From Nostoc sp. UHCC 0926 (GTDB lineage: Bacteria > Cyanobacteriota > Cyanobacteriia > Cyanobacteriales > Nostocaceae): DNA of 64,000 nt. Positions 1 to 8,597 of the stretch are shown here, piece by piece; position 1 is the stretch's first letter; every line of letters starts with the position of its first letter. The stretch is from NCBI RefSeq assembly GCF_028623165.1, contig NZ_CP117768.1, positions 1,798,001 through 1,862,000 on the forward strand. The letters are read 5' to 3'. A program made the translations under genes and the position numbers. The notes under the pieces were generated by a model. It saw only the letters and a program-made list of their open reading frames with translations. It ran no database searches and was not told the origin of the DNA.

Positions 1-619
1 GTTCTAGGTTCGCCCTATTCAGGTTTGCTCCTCTCATGTCGGCGTGACTTAAATCAAGTTGCTCATTTTCTGGGTCTTTATTTAAGTAGCTCGACATAAA
101 TAATTCCCGGTTTTTAGTCAGGGCTTTTGCCCTAATATCAGGGCTAAAGCCCCTACTAAAAGCCAATCTCAATGTTTTGATATTACTTAACATAGTTTGA
201 TTTATTCCCGCCGATTTACTTACATCTCTTCTAGCGATAACGGTAAGGGCTGCTTGAATATCTGCACGAATTTTTGCCCCGATATTGCTTGTTACTTCCT
301 TTTGGGGCGTGTAATGAGCATTTTCTCGGACAAAAGTAGTAAGAATCTCCATGATTATCCAGTGGTACTGTGGATAATTTTGGGCAATTTGCTCTAAATC
401 ATTAATTACAGCGAGACTGGTTTCTATTGTCTTATTCCCTAGTTGTTCAATTGCTATTTTTAAACGTTGTTTTTGTAAATTATACTGAGTTTGGTTAACT
501 TTTTGCTGAAAAGCATGTATCCCCAGACATATTTTTGATAATTGACTGTTATTTGTTGATGAAAGATTTTTTGAAATATTTTTTACAGTATGAAAATAAT
601 TAATGATTACTGTCAACAT
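1..619 (-). CDS. Pentapeptide-repeat protein, 5' part only (runs off the left edge)
   Basis: Reading the minus strand from ATG at 619 gives 206 codons without a stop up to the window edge; an in-frame TAA lies seven codons before the ATG. Residues 1-60 are helical and Gln/Asn-rich. Residues ~60-130 contain IAIEQLGNKTIET and YHWIIMEILTTFVREN, a pattern I know from the N-terminal part of cyanobacterial pentapeptide proteins. From residue ~188 the A(D/N)LxX ladder starts (LDLSHADMRGANLNRANLE), so the right-handed quadrilateral beta-helix lies mostly outside the window. Residues ~152-168 are encoded by a palindromic repeat at 116-166. The gene diverges from the selD remnant with only a few bases between them. 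The function of such proteins is mostly unknown. Confidence 0.85.
   Translation of the reverse strand, partial: MLTVIINYFHTVKNISKNLSSTNNSQLSKICLGIHAFQQKVNQTQYNLQKQRLKIAIEQLGNKTIETSLAVINDLEQIAQNYPQYHWIIMEILTTFVRENAHYTPQKEVTSNIGAKIRADIQAALTVIARRDVSKSAGINQTMLSNIKTLRLAFSRGFSPDIRAKALTKNRELFMSSYLNKDPENEQLDLSHADMRGANLNRANLE
116..166. repeat. Double palindromic repeat lying in frame inside the pentapeptide-repeat gene
   Basis: Two small hairpins follow each other: AGGGC-tttt-GCCCT and GGGCT-aa-AGCCC, joined by aatatc. The same kind of unit is common in spacers of Nostoc-type genomes. Here it lies in an open reading frame and is translated as part of the linker before the pentapeptide repeats. Confidence 0.7.
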
Positions 620-621
620 AC

Positions 622-1443
622 GATAGTTAAAGACTTAGTGCAGATTGGTGGCAGTCACAGCCATCAATTGTCCTGAGAATGTTTGAAATGAAGCCGTTAC
701 CCAAAGTACGTTTGACGTTGATTACTGCAAATCAAAAGATAGCCGATGGAATGTTACCAGGACACATTGCTGGATTTAACAGCCACGAGGAATGCCATAT
801 TGATTTGCGACCTTTGCTCAAGCACATTTGTATATTAACAGAGTAGTTGCCCTAGACTTAGAAAATAACAAAGTTCTTTGTGCTAACGGACTTACGGTAG
901 ATTTTGATGTACTGTTTATTGATATTGGCAGCACTTCGGTCACAGTGTCTGTATCAGGTGCAGCAGAATATGCGATCGCAGCTATTGGAACATTGGTATG
1001 AACTAATTGAAGCTGTAGGTAAAAATCCTCAAGAACCAATTAGCATTGCGATCGTGGGTGGTGGTGCTAGCGGTGTAGAATTGGCGTGGCGCATGCAATC
1101 ATCATTTACATCGGATTTTACATCAAACTCAACAACCAATTCAAAATCTGGAAATTCATTTATTCCAGCGTGACACGGAACTGATGCCCAATTACCACCA
1201 ATCAGTGCGGCATTAAATTCAGCAAATTCTCACTGAGCAAGGTATTAAGCTCCATCTTGAAGAAAGTGTGTGTAAAGTCGCTCCGAAAAATATTACTCCT
1301 TCTCCACAAACAGAGAGGATAAATGGAGAAATATTTGAGATTAGATGTGAATCTGGCTTGACAGTAAAGTGTAATAAAATTTTCTGGGTAACACAAGCAT
1401 CAGCGCCTGAATGGTTAAAAATTGCTGGACTAGGAACTGAAGA
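622..1443 (+). pseudogene. Decayed FAD/NAD(P)-binding domain of a SelD-type fusion
   Basis: The three forward frames together give one recognisable protein. It starts VKDLVQIGGSHSH (dinucleotide-binding glycine loop), then IVLRMFEMKPLPKVRLTLIT, MLPGHIAGFNSHEECHIDLR, YINRVVALDLENNKVLC, then LLEHWYELIEAVGKNPQ and the second nucleotide loop IAIVGGGASGVELA, and ends KIFWVTQASAPEWLKIAGLG. This is the pyridine-nucleotide-disulfide oxidoreductase domain that cyanobacteria fuse in front of selenophosphate synthetase (SelD). At least four frame changes are visible, at ~681, ~832, ~985 and ~1110, and a stop near 1214. The kinase domain is absent: similarity stops at ~1443, where a tandem repeat starts. 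A stand-alone NADH dehydrogenase-like origin is less likely. Confidence 0.8.
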
Positions 1444-1479
1444 AATAAGGGAGTCGGGAGCAGGGAGAGCAGGGGAATG

Positions 1480-1625
1480 GAGTTCAAAGACTCATTAACG
1501 GAGTTCAACGACTCATTCACGAGTATTAAAGACTCATTAACGGAGTTCAACGACTCATTCACGAGTATCAAAGACTCATTCACGAGTATCAAAGACTCGT
1601 CAGCGAGTATTAAAGACTCATTCCC
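1480..1625. repeat. 21-bp tandem repeat, about seven copies
   Basis: Units alternate between gagttcaacgactcatt(c/a)acg and agtatcaaagactcattcacg, always 21 bp, about seven in a row. Because the unit is a multiple of three, both strands stay open across it: the plus strand reads heptads such as EFNDSFT and SIKDSFT, the minus strand NESLILV-like heptads. No start signal or second domain supports a real protein. Confidence 0.85.
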
Positions 1626-1642
1626 TATTCCCAATGCCCAAT

Positions 1643-1738
1643 ACAACTCTTGGAGAGGCTGCGCCCTAAGCGTAGCTATGCCGCAGGCTTTACGACGCCG
1701 GCTCCATCGAGCGTTCGCGTAGCGTCTCTAAGAGTTGT
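1643..1738. repeat. Palindromic MITE-like element
   Basis: The ends are imperfect inverted copies: acaactcttggagaggctgc on the left and the reverse complement of gcgtagcgtctctaagagtt on the right. The interior is GC-rich and carries the gcgtagc/gctacgc motifs typical of repeated spacers in Nostoc genomes. There is no coding capacity. Confidence 0.65.
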
Positions 1739-1775
1739 CGAGATGCTCAGTACAAGTGCCCAATGCCCACTATCT

Positions 1776-3596
1776 TCATTGAAGCTGTTCAATTAGCTGA
1801 ATAATTTGTTGATAATACTGGATATTTCCTTCTTGGTAATATAAGTCAGCGGATTTCTGGAAATCGGCAATTGCTCCTTGAGAATCTCCCAGATTTTGGT
1901 ATACATCTGCCCGAAGGATGTAAGCTGAAGCCCAATTAGGCTGATGTTTTAAAGCTTGGTTTAAGTCTGCAAGCGCTCCTTGTAAGTCTTTTAATAAAGA
2001 ACGGCTACGACCCCGATTGTACCAGTCTTCAGCAAAACTGGGGTCGATCGCGATCGCTCGACTGTAATCTTCTATTGCCCCTTGAAAATCTTCTAAGGCA
2101 TAGCGAGCATTAGCGCGATCGCTGTAAAATGCAGCAGATTGGGGATTAATTTCCAAAGCTTGGGTGTAATCTGCGATCGCACTTTCATATTCTTCTAAAG
2201 CATAGTGGGTTGAACCTCGGTTGTAATATGCTTCAATTAAATCAGGATTAATTTGTAATGCTTGATTATAATCTGCGATCGCCCCCTGTTCATCTCCTAA
2301 AAGACGACGAGCATTTCCTCGATTGCAGTACGCTTGAGAAAATTCAGGCACAAGCTCTATTGCTTGGGTGTTATCGTCAATTGCTCCCTGTAAGTCTTGC
2401 AGGGCTTCACGGGCAATACCCCGACCATAATAAGCTGCGGCTAAGTTATCATTAATCTCTAATGCCCGATCATAATCTTTAATTGCTCCTTTATGATCTG
2501 CTAAAGAACGACGAGCCGCCGCGCGATCGCAATATCCTTCAGCTAAACTAGGATTGAGTTGTAATAGGCGATTGCTATCTTCAATTGCACCTTGATAATC
2601 TCCCAATCGGCGACGAGCATTCGCCCGAAAGCCGTATACTAAAGCTAGAGTCGGATTTTCTTGTAACGCTTGGTCATAATCTGCGATTGCACCCTCATAA
2701 TCCTCAAGAGTACTACGGACAAGACCCCGCTCACAATAGGCTTGCAGATCATCGGGATTCAACTTTAATGCTTGGTTAAAATCCTCAATTGCTCGGTGAT
2801 ATTCTTTGAGATGAGCAAGAACCAGACCCCGATTATAATATGCCCCGGCAAACTTGGGGTTGATTTCTAGGGCGCGGTTGTAATTTGCGATCGCACTTTG
2901 ATAGTCTGCTAAAGCGTAGTGGGCATTACCTCGATTATGATAAGCCTCCGCCAAGTTGGGATTTAATTGTAATGCTCGGTCATGATCGGCGATCGCTTCG
3001 TGATAATTGCCTAAGATATGATGAATATTACCCCGATTGCTGTAAGCTGCGGCAAAATGGGGATGCCACTGTAAAGCTTGTTGAAAATCTGCAATTGCTC
3101 CTTGATGATTACCGCTCTCAAAACAAGCTACACCCCGATTATGATAGGCATTGGCAATATCAATATTGATATTATCAGCTAATTGGGTACTGGTTTCTAT
3201 TGTTTGGATATAATCAGCGATCGCTTTGTCGTATTTTTCTAAGGCAAAGTAAGCATTACCCCGGCTGTGGTAAGATTGGGCTAAATTGGGATCGATTTGT
3301 AATGCTTGGTTATGATCCGCGATCGCTCCTTCATAATCGGTTAAAAAGTAACGAGCATTACCTCGGTGACAGTAGGCTGTGGCAAAATTGGGATTGATTT
3401 CTATGGCACGATTAAAATCTGCGATCGCACTGCGATAATCTTTGAGTTGACCACTGAGAATAATTCCTCGATTATGGTAAGCTTCAGCATAGTTAGGGTT
3501 GAGCTTGATTGCTTGGGTGTAAGCTGCGTTCGCTCCTTGATAATCCCCTTGCAAATTGTGGTTTAATCCTTGGTTTAAGAATTCTTCAGCATTCAT
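1776..3596 (-). CDS. Large tetratricopeptide-repeat (TPR) protein
   Basis: The 606-residue protein consists almost wholly of 34-residue TPR units of the form AYxNRGxAxxxLxDYxGAIADYNQALxxNP, about 17 copies from residue ~4 to ~590. There is no signal peptide, membrane segment or catalytic domain, so it is a cytoplasmic solenoid scaffold for protein binding; its partner is unknown. The short tail after the last repeat (YYQEGNIQYYQQIIQLIEQLQ) is also seen in related cyanobacterial TPR proteins, for example at 58489 in this window. The ATG at 3596 starts directly before the first helix. HIP1-like GCGATCGC units encode parts of many repeats (the AIADYN segments), so the gene is native-looking. It stands alone; the next gene diverges. 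Confidence 0.9.
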   Translation of the reverse strand: MNAEEFLNQGLNHNLQGDYQGANAAYTQAIKLNPNYAEAYHNRGIILSGQLKDYRSAIADFNRAIEINPNFATAYCHRGNARYFLTDYEGAIADHNQALQIDPNLAQSYHSRGNAYFALEKYDKAIADYIQTIETSTQLADNINIDIANAYHNRGVACFESGNHQGAIADFQQALQWHPHFAAAYSNRGNIHHILGNYHEAIADHDRALQLNPNLAEAYHNRGNAHYALADYQSAIANYNRALEINPKFAGAYYNRGLVLAHLKEYHRAIEDFNQALKLNPDDLQAYCERGLVRSTLEDYEGAIADYDQALQENPTLALVYGFRANARRRLGDYQGAIEDSNRLLQLNPSLAEGYCDRAAARRSLADHKGAIKDYDRALEINDNLAAAYYGRGIAREALQDLQGAIDDNTQAIELVPEFSQAYCNRGNARRLLGDEQGAIADYNQALQINPDLIEAYYNRGSTHYALEEYESAIADYTQALEINPQSAAFYSDRANARYALEDFQGAIEDYSRAIAIDPSFAEDWYNRGRSRSLLKDLQGALADLNQALKHQPNWASAYILRADVYQNLGDSQGAIADFQKSADLYYQEGNIQYYQQIIQLIEQLQ

Positions 3597-3645
3597 GTAA
3601 TTTTTTTGAATTTCGACATTCCCTATCTTTCAGGCAACGGGATTC

Positions 3646-3783
3646 TTAACGATATGTTTGGAAAATAGTTCCAGCTACTATTGTGCCTCTTGCTAAGATT
3701 TTAATTCCTGTGTGACCATCTGTTAATACATCATGGGCAATGTCACGTGTTGTAAGGATTATGCTTTGACTTTTAGAAAATAT
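3646..3783 (-). pseudogene. Short remnant of a coding sequence without start codon
   Basis: The minus strand is open for 46 codons and ends with TAA at 3646-3648. The peptide TTRDIAHDVLTDGHTGIK followed by ILARGTIVAGTIFQTYR looks like real protein, with balanced composition and a coherent end, but no ATG, GTG or TTG is present in a sensible place. I read it as the C-terminal piece of a small gene of unknown family. It lies in the spacer between two divergent genes. Confidence 0.35.
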
Positions 3784-3883
3784 TTATTTTTCTGGGGTGG
3801 GTATCTTACTCGCCCTTTTTTATAAGTATTGTTATAGTAGCGGATAACACATTTGTCTAAGTGCGATCGCATCTACTATCAAC

Positions 3884-5662
3884 ATGGCTAAAGAGTCTGA
3901 AAATCGGTTAAAACACTTTGCTGCTTTAAAGTCCAGATACCAAGCAACTCAATATCAAGATTCATCACCCGCGAGTCTGCTATATCTCATACTACGAAAA
4001 CTTGACTTAGGAATTGAACTCCTTGACTTAGAATCCAATTGGTTGGGAGAATCTAAGCTTGAGGAAACTTTAGAAGTTATCAAGCAAGAACAGCAATATA
4101 GAGTCCAAGAATTCGGAAATCTAGAATTTGAATTATCCAAATTAAAGTCTAAGTACAAAGCTACAAAGCATAACGTTTCTTGGCAATCCAGTCATCTGTA
4201 TTTCATACTTTTGAAACTTGAGTCAGGAAATTTTCTCAGTGATTCAGAAGTTAAATGGCTGAGAGCAAACGGTTTATATGAGACAAATAAAATTGCTCAA
4301 GAGGTAAAACGATTTATTCAACTCAAGTCTAAATACAAAGCTACTCAATATCAAGACTCATATCCTGATAGTCTACTTTATCAAATACTGAACAAATTAG
4401 AGATTACAGAACGTTTAAGTAATTCTGAATATCATTGGCTGATCAATAACGAACTTTTTGAAACAGCAGAAATTTTTCAACAACAAGAGTCAGTAAAAGA
4501 AACTCACTTTGCTCATTTACGAGATAAATACCAAGCGAATCTACACCCCGATTTATCATTATCCAGTCCACTATATCCAATATTGCAAAATATTGATATC
4601 AAAAATAATTTGAGTGAGTCAGAGATTAACTGGCTGGAACAGCAAGGACTTAGCGAAACAATTGTCATTGCTCAAGACTTTAAAGAAATACGAGAATTTG
4701 CTGCCTTGAGAACTAAGTATAAAGTAACTCATTATGAGGATTTATCGCCTAAGAGTCACCTGTATAAAGTTCTCAAAAAACTTGATTTTTCTAATCACTT
4801 AGGTGAACAGGATATTAACTTCTTAAGAAAGCGTAAGCTGACGAAGACAATAGAAATTGCTAACGAAAAATATGCTAATATTATCAAGTTTAATATAGAA
4901 TCAGGAGAAACTCTAAATGAGTCAGAAATTGAGTGGCTAAAAAATAATGGGCGAGAAGATATCATTATCCTCGCACAACAAAAGCAGTTTGCAGCGCTTA
5001 AGAGAAAATATGGGTTAATAGATCCTTCACTTCCCTTAGAGCCACTTTACACGATCATGGTCAAACTGGAGAAAAAAGAACGGCTAGATCCTAAGTTGCT
5101 TGTGCAGCTTATGGAAGAGGAACTATTATCTCCTGGTGGTAAAATTGCTCTTGCGTATTACAGGCTAGAAGCAGAATTTTATGAACAGGAATTTCACCGC
5201 ACTGGACATAAATGGCATATTCCCACCGCTAGTAGTTATTGGCGCAAAGCAGATGAACCTGAACAGGCATTAAAACTTACTAACTTAGATTTAAGCCAAA
5301 TCAGAGAAAGTAATCTAAAGTCAGCAATTTCAGTTACTAGAGGTGCAGCCTTCAGAGATATGGATAACTTAGCTGATGCAGAAAGCTGTGCTAAAAAAGC
5401 TATGGAGTATCAGCCTGAAAGTTATCAACCTTATACATTGATGGCAGCTATTGCTCATGATAGGGGTGACTATCCAAAAAGAGATTATTGGCATGAACAA
5501 GCAATTAAACGCGGTGCTAAAACGGAAGATATAGATGATGAGATAAAACGATTAGTCAGGAGTACAAAAGATGATAATAAACGACATGAAGCAGCAGAGT
5601 ATTTACTAAAAAAAGATTTACAACGCTACTCTTGGGCTAAGTCTTATCTCAAAAAATCGTAA
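3884..5662 (+). CDS. Protein of tandem ~60-residue repeats with a TPR-like C-terminus, function unknown
   Basis: 592 residues. I see five full copies and two partial copies of a unit of about 58 residues that begins FAALKSKYKATQYQD, continues SPxSLLYxILxKLD, then LSxSExNWL and ends GLxETxxIAQ; they start near residues 12, 82, 146, 208 and 272, and the later ones are degenerate (~330, ~370). The C-terminal 200 residues (EFYEQEFHRTGHKWHIPTAS, then EPEQALKLTNLD and two TPR-like helical pairs) differ and resemble TPR regions. There is no membrane segment. I do not recognise the repeat as a named domain. No GCGATCGC occurs in the gene, although one lies just before the start (3862-3869). The ATG at 3884 is the first possible start. 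The role could be protein binding. Confidence 0.85.
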   Translation: MAKESENRLKHFAALKSRYQATQYQDSSPASLLYLILRKLDLGIELLDLESNWLGESKLEETLEVIKQEQQYRVQEFGNLEFELSKLKSKYKATKHNVSWQSSHLYFILLKLESGNFLSDSEVKWLRANGLYETNKIAQEVKRFIQLKSKYKATQYQDSYPDSLLYQILNKLEITERLSNSEYHWLINNELFETAEIFQQQESVKETHFAHLRDKYQANLHPDLSLSSPLYPILQNIDIKNNLSESEINWLEQQGLSETIVIAQDFKEIREFAALRTKYKVTHYEDLSPKSHLYKVLKKLDFSNHLGEQDINFLRKRKLTKTIEIANEKYANIIKFNIESGETLNESEIEWLKNNGREDIIILAQQKQFAALKRKYGLIDPSLPLEPLYTIMVKLEKKERLDPKLLVQLMEEELLSPGGKIALAYYRLEAEFYEQEFHRTGHKWHIPTASSYWRKADEPEQALKLTNLDLSQIRESNLKSAISVTRGAAFRDMDNLADAESCAKKAMEYQPESYQPYTLMAAIAHDRGDYPKRDYWHEQAIKRGAKTEDIDDEIKRLVRSTKDDNKRHEAAEYLLKKDLQRYSWAKSYLKKS

Positions 5663-5704
5663 GATAATGGTAAATAAACTGGTTTGCATCACCGAACTAC
5701 CAAC

Positions 5705-6136
5705 ATGACCAGATTTATTCATGACCAATTTGCCAAAGACTACCTCCTGAGAATCATCGGTAGAGGAAACGTTCAAAAGCAAGCAATTGACGAACTAGAA
5801 GCACTTACTCCTGATAATCCTTTCCGAAAAGCAGCGTTAGAATTGCTGTACAACTTGCAACAAAACTTACAAGTTACTCAAAATCAAGACGAGGAAGATA
5901 GGGAATTACTTATGCGATTAGCACCACTTTACCAACAAGACCGAGAACAGGCTAAACAACAAGGAATTAAGCAGGGAGAACGCTTGGTGGTGGAAAACTT
6001 GCTGAAAGTTCGTTTTGGTGAAATAGATAATGAGCTTCAAGAAACTATTGAACCTTTATTAGCGTTATCACCAGAAGAGTTTACGCCTTTACTATTGCAG
6101 TTATCCCGTGAAGAATTAATTAATCGGTTTTGCTAG
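5705..6136 (+). pseudogene. Internally deleted Rpn/PD-(D/E)XK nuclease-transposase family gene (DUF4351 tail kept)
   Basis: The first 14 residues from the ATG at 5705, MTRFIHDQFAKDYL, are the typical N-terminus of a cyanobacterial Rpn-like/DUF4351 protein, but the next residues (LRIIGRGNVQKQAIDELEAL) belong to the C-terminal half of the same family. The ~140-residue nuclease core between them is missing without loss of frame. What remains is the helical linker (NPFRKAALELLYNL), the KQQGIKQGERLVVENLLKVR segment and the DUF4351-like end. An ATG at 5684 would add seven residues, but the family start points to 5705. The product could still be made, but without catalytic residues. It follows the repeat protein by 42 bases. 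Confidence 0.7.
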
Positions 6137-6328
6137 TGTCAATAACATATCCTTTAATGATTAGGATAAAGCTTAAAGGAGAAGGAAAAAAGTTAAACTA
6201 TTTCCCCTTTTTGTTTTATCCACTTTCTACCTCGCGTTAAAATGCAAAGTTGAAGACATTAATCCAGTATTATTAAATTTTTTCTAAATTTTTAACCAAG
6301 AAAAACTTTATTTGATAGGTTTGTATAA

Positions 6329-6583
6329 ATGGATTTTCTGACAATTCTCGGATTAGCTGCTGCCACACTAACCACCACTGCCTTTTTACCACAGATGTTT
6401 CAGATATGGCGAACAAAATCAGCAGAAGATGTTTCTTTCATCATGCTGATTACATTTATCCTCGGTGTTTTTTTGTGGTTAATTTACGGAATTTATCTAC
6501 AAGCCTTGCCAATTATTGTTGCTAACAGCTTGACATTGTTTTTTAACTTGATAATTCTATGGCTTAAAATTAAATATAGATGA
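6329..6583 (+). CDS. SemiSWEET-type small sugar transporter (PQ-loop/MtN3 family)
   Basis: The 84-residue protein has three membrane helices (about residues 5-24, 35-53 and 58-78), the half-size SWEET layout. The PQ motif lies in the first helix (TTAFLPQMFQIWRTKSAEDV), followed by the typical charged loop and SFIMLITFILGVFLWLIYG. Family members work as dimers and move sugars such as sucrose or glucose down a gradient across the plasma membrane; the substrate here cannot be told. The length fits the bacterial family. It is monocistronic, in a ~190-base AT-rich spacer, without a clear Shine-Dalgarno sequence. Confidence 0.9.
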   Translation: MDFLTILGLAAATLTTTAFLPQMFQIWRTKSAEDVSFIMLITFILGVFLWLIYGIYLQALPIIVANSLTLFFNLIILWLKIKYR

Positions 6584-6603
6584 AGAAGCCCTGACGACTA
6601 TAA

Positions 6604-6696
6604 ATAAGTCGCGGCTACACAAACTCTCGTCAGCCTGCGCGGACTAAAATCAAACCCACCTCGTGGGTTTTGCCTGTATAGGCGCGACTTAGAGTC
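6604..6696. repeat. Palindromic spacer element with an inner hairpin
   Basis: taagtcgcggc near the left end is mirrored by gcgcgactta near the right end, and the inner AAACCCAC-ctc-GTGGGTTT (6652-6670) forms a perfect 8-bp stem. It looks like a repeated spacer element of Nostoc type. It lies upstream of the radical SAM gene and could also end transcripts from the SemiSWEET gene. Confidence 0.5.
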
Positions 6697-6731
6697 GCCC
6701 ACATTTTCACAAACACCCGTAAGAAACGCCT

Positions 6732-8378
6732 GTGACATCATCTGTATTTGACTCTGAACGCCTTCTGTTTACACCCACCACCCCAGATACCAACGCTATC
6801 CCCATAATCTTCGCCTTTCCCAATGAATACAGCGTAGGTATCACAAGCCTCGGCTATCAGGTAGTTTGGGCAACTTTGGCAATGCGTGATGATGTGCAGG
6901 TGAGTCGCCTGTTTACAGATACTCACGAACAACTCCCCAGGAAATCGAAAATTGTGGGATTTTCGATTTCCTGGGAACTGGATTATGTGAATATTTTAAA
7001 TTTATTGGAATCTTTAGAAATTCCGATTTTGGCAACTTCTCGCGATGATTCTCATCCGATCATTTTTGGTGGTGGTCCTGTTCTCACAGCTAATCCCGAA
7101 CCTTTTGCAGCTTTTTTTGATGTAATTTTACTGGGGGATGGCGAAAACCTACTAGGAAATTTCATTGAGGCGTACAAAGAAGTGAGAAATGCTTCTAGAC
7201 AAACTCAACTAAAAAGACTTGCACAAGTCCCAGGAATTTATATTCCCAGTTTGTATGAAGTCGAATATCACGCAATAGATGGTGCAGTAAAGTCAATTAA
7301 ACCAATTTCTCCAGAAATTCCCGCAGTAGTGCAAAAGCAGACTTATCGGGGAAATACTCTATCGGCATCGACTGTAGTTACCGAAAAAGCCGCATGGGAA
7401 AATATTTACATGGTGGAAGTGGTGAGAAGTTGTCCAGAAATGTGCCGCTTTTGTTTGGCGAGTTATCTTACATTGCCTTTTAGAACAGCCAGTCTTGAAT
7501 GTTCATTAATTCCAGCGATCGCAAAAGGTTTAGAAGTTACAAATCGGCTAGGATTATTGGGGGCTTCTGTAACTCAGCACCCAGAATTTGAGACTTTGCT
7601 AGATTATATTAGTCAGCCAAAGTACGATGATGTCCGTCTCAGTATTGCATCAGTGCGAACCAATACCGTAACAGTCCAGTTAGCAGAAACTTTGACGAAA
7701 CGAGACACGCGATCGCTTACCATTGCAGTAGAAAGTGGTTCTGAGAAAATCCGGCAAATCATCAACAAAAAGCTGCATAACGATGAAATTATCCAAGCTG
7801 CAATAAATGCCAAAGCTGGCGGATTAAAAAGCTTGAAACTCTACGGAATGGCAGGAATTCCCGGTGAAGAACCAGAGGATTTAGAGCAAACCGTGGCGAT
7901 GATGCGTAGTATCAAAAAAGCTGCGCCGGGATTGCGCTTAACATTTGGATGCAGCACCTTTGTCCCCAAAGCACACACACCGTTCCAATGGTTTGGGGTG
8001 AATCGCCAATCAGAAAAGCGGTTACAATTTTTGCAAAAACACCTAAAACCACAGGGGATAGAGTTTCGCCCAGAAAGCTATAATTGGTCGATTATACAAG
8101 CTTTGTTATCCAGAGGCGATCGCAGAGTGTCTCAACTCCTCCAACTTACTCGTGACTTTGGCGACTCCTTGGGTAGCTACAAACGTGCTTTCAAACAACT
8201 CAAAGGACAAATCCCTGATTTAGATTTCTACGTCCACGCCGAATGGTCAACAGAGCAAGTATTACCCTGGAGTCACTTGCAAGGGCCTCTGCCACAGTCT
8301 ACACTACTAAAGCATTTGGCTGATGCTAAGAGTTATATCAACCCATCTCCAAAGGAATTACAGCCATTGAATTCATAG
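6732..8378 (+). CDS. B12-binding-domain radical SAM protein
   Basis: 548 residues from a GTG start. Residues ~20-145 form a cobalamin-binding-like Rossmann domain (VGFSISWELDYVNILNLLES, then IFGGGPVLTANPEPFA and ILLGDGENLL). The radical SAM core follows with the cluster motif C234-x3-C238-x2-C241 (VRSCPEMCRFC) and the SAM-binding region LGLLGASVTQHPEF. The layout matches a family conserved in cyanobacteria and related to the N-terminal part of TIGR03960 proteins. These carry a [4Fe-4S] cluster and cleave S-adenosylmethionine; the substrate is not known to me. A small cysteine-rich gene follows after 8 bases and an SRPBCC gene after that, so the three may be co-transcribed. Confidence 0.85.
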   Translation: MTSSVFDSERLLFTPTTPDTNAIPIIFAFPNEYSVGITSLGYQVVWATLAMRDDVQVSRLFTDTHEQLPRKSKIVGFSISWELDYVNILNLLESLEIPILATSRDDSHPIIFGGGPVLTANPEPFAAFFDVILLGDGENLLGNFIEAYKEVRNASRQTQLKRLAQVPGIYIPSLYEVEYHAIDGAVKSIKPISPEIPAVVQKQTYRGNTLSASTVVTEKAAWENIYMVEVVRSCPEMCRFCLASYLTLPFRTASLECSLIPAIAKGLEVTNRLGLLGASVTQHPEFETLLDYISQPKYDDVRLSIASVRTNTVTVQLAETLTKRDTRSLTIAVESGSEKIRQIINKKLHNDEIIQAAINAKAGGLKSLKLYGMAGIPGEEPEDLEQTVAMMRSIKKAAPGLRLTFGCSTFVPKAHTPFQWFGVNRQSEKRLQFLQKHLKPQGIEFRPESYNWSIIQALLSRGDRRVSQLLQLTRDFGDSLGSYKRAFKQLKGQIPDLDFYVHAEWSTEQVLPWSHLQGPLPQSTLLKHLADAKSYINPSPKELQPLNS

Positions 8379-8389
8379 CTGAAAACTTG

Positions 8390-8578
8390 ATGCAAAACAC
8401 AGCAGAGTATTACTGCGCCTATTGCGGCGAACCGAACTTAACTTTTATTGATTTGAGTGCTGGAGGACAACAATCTTATATTGAAGATTGTCAAGTTTGC
8501 TGTAACCCCAATATTTTGTATGTACGGGTTGATGAAGATACCCTAGATATCGAGATTGATACCGAATCCGAAAGTTGA
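8390..8578 (+). CDS. CPXCG-motif cysteine-rich small protein
   Basis: 62 residues from ATG at 8390; a TTG three bases earlier is a weaker choice. CAYCGEP and CQVCCNP form two cysteine pairs about 30 residues apart, as in the CPXCG (zinc-ribbon-like) family, and the C-terminus is acidic (VDEDTLDIEIDTESES). It probably binds zinc. The function is unknown. It lies only 11 bases after the radical SAM gene and 19 bases before the SRPBCC gene, so it is probably in one transcript with them. Confidence 0.85.
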   Translation: MQNTAEYYCAYCGEPNLTFIDLSAGGQQSYIEDCQVCCNPNILYVRVDEDTLDIEIDTESES

Positions 8579-8597
8579 ATTTTAGGTTTTTCTTTCC

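Noticed and set aside
1341-1646. Minus-strand frame with NESLILV heptads
   Set aside because: It is created by the 21-bp repeat and runs antisense over the selD remnant; no start signal.
2258-3566. Several plus-strand frames opposite the TPR gene
   Set aside because: They are the antisense of a regular repeat, a known source of false frames.
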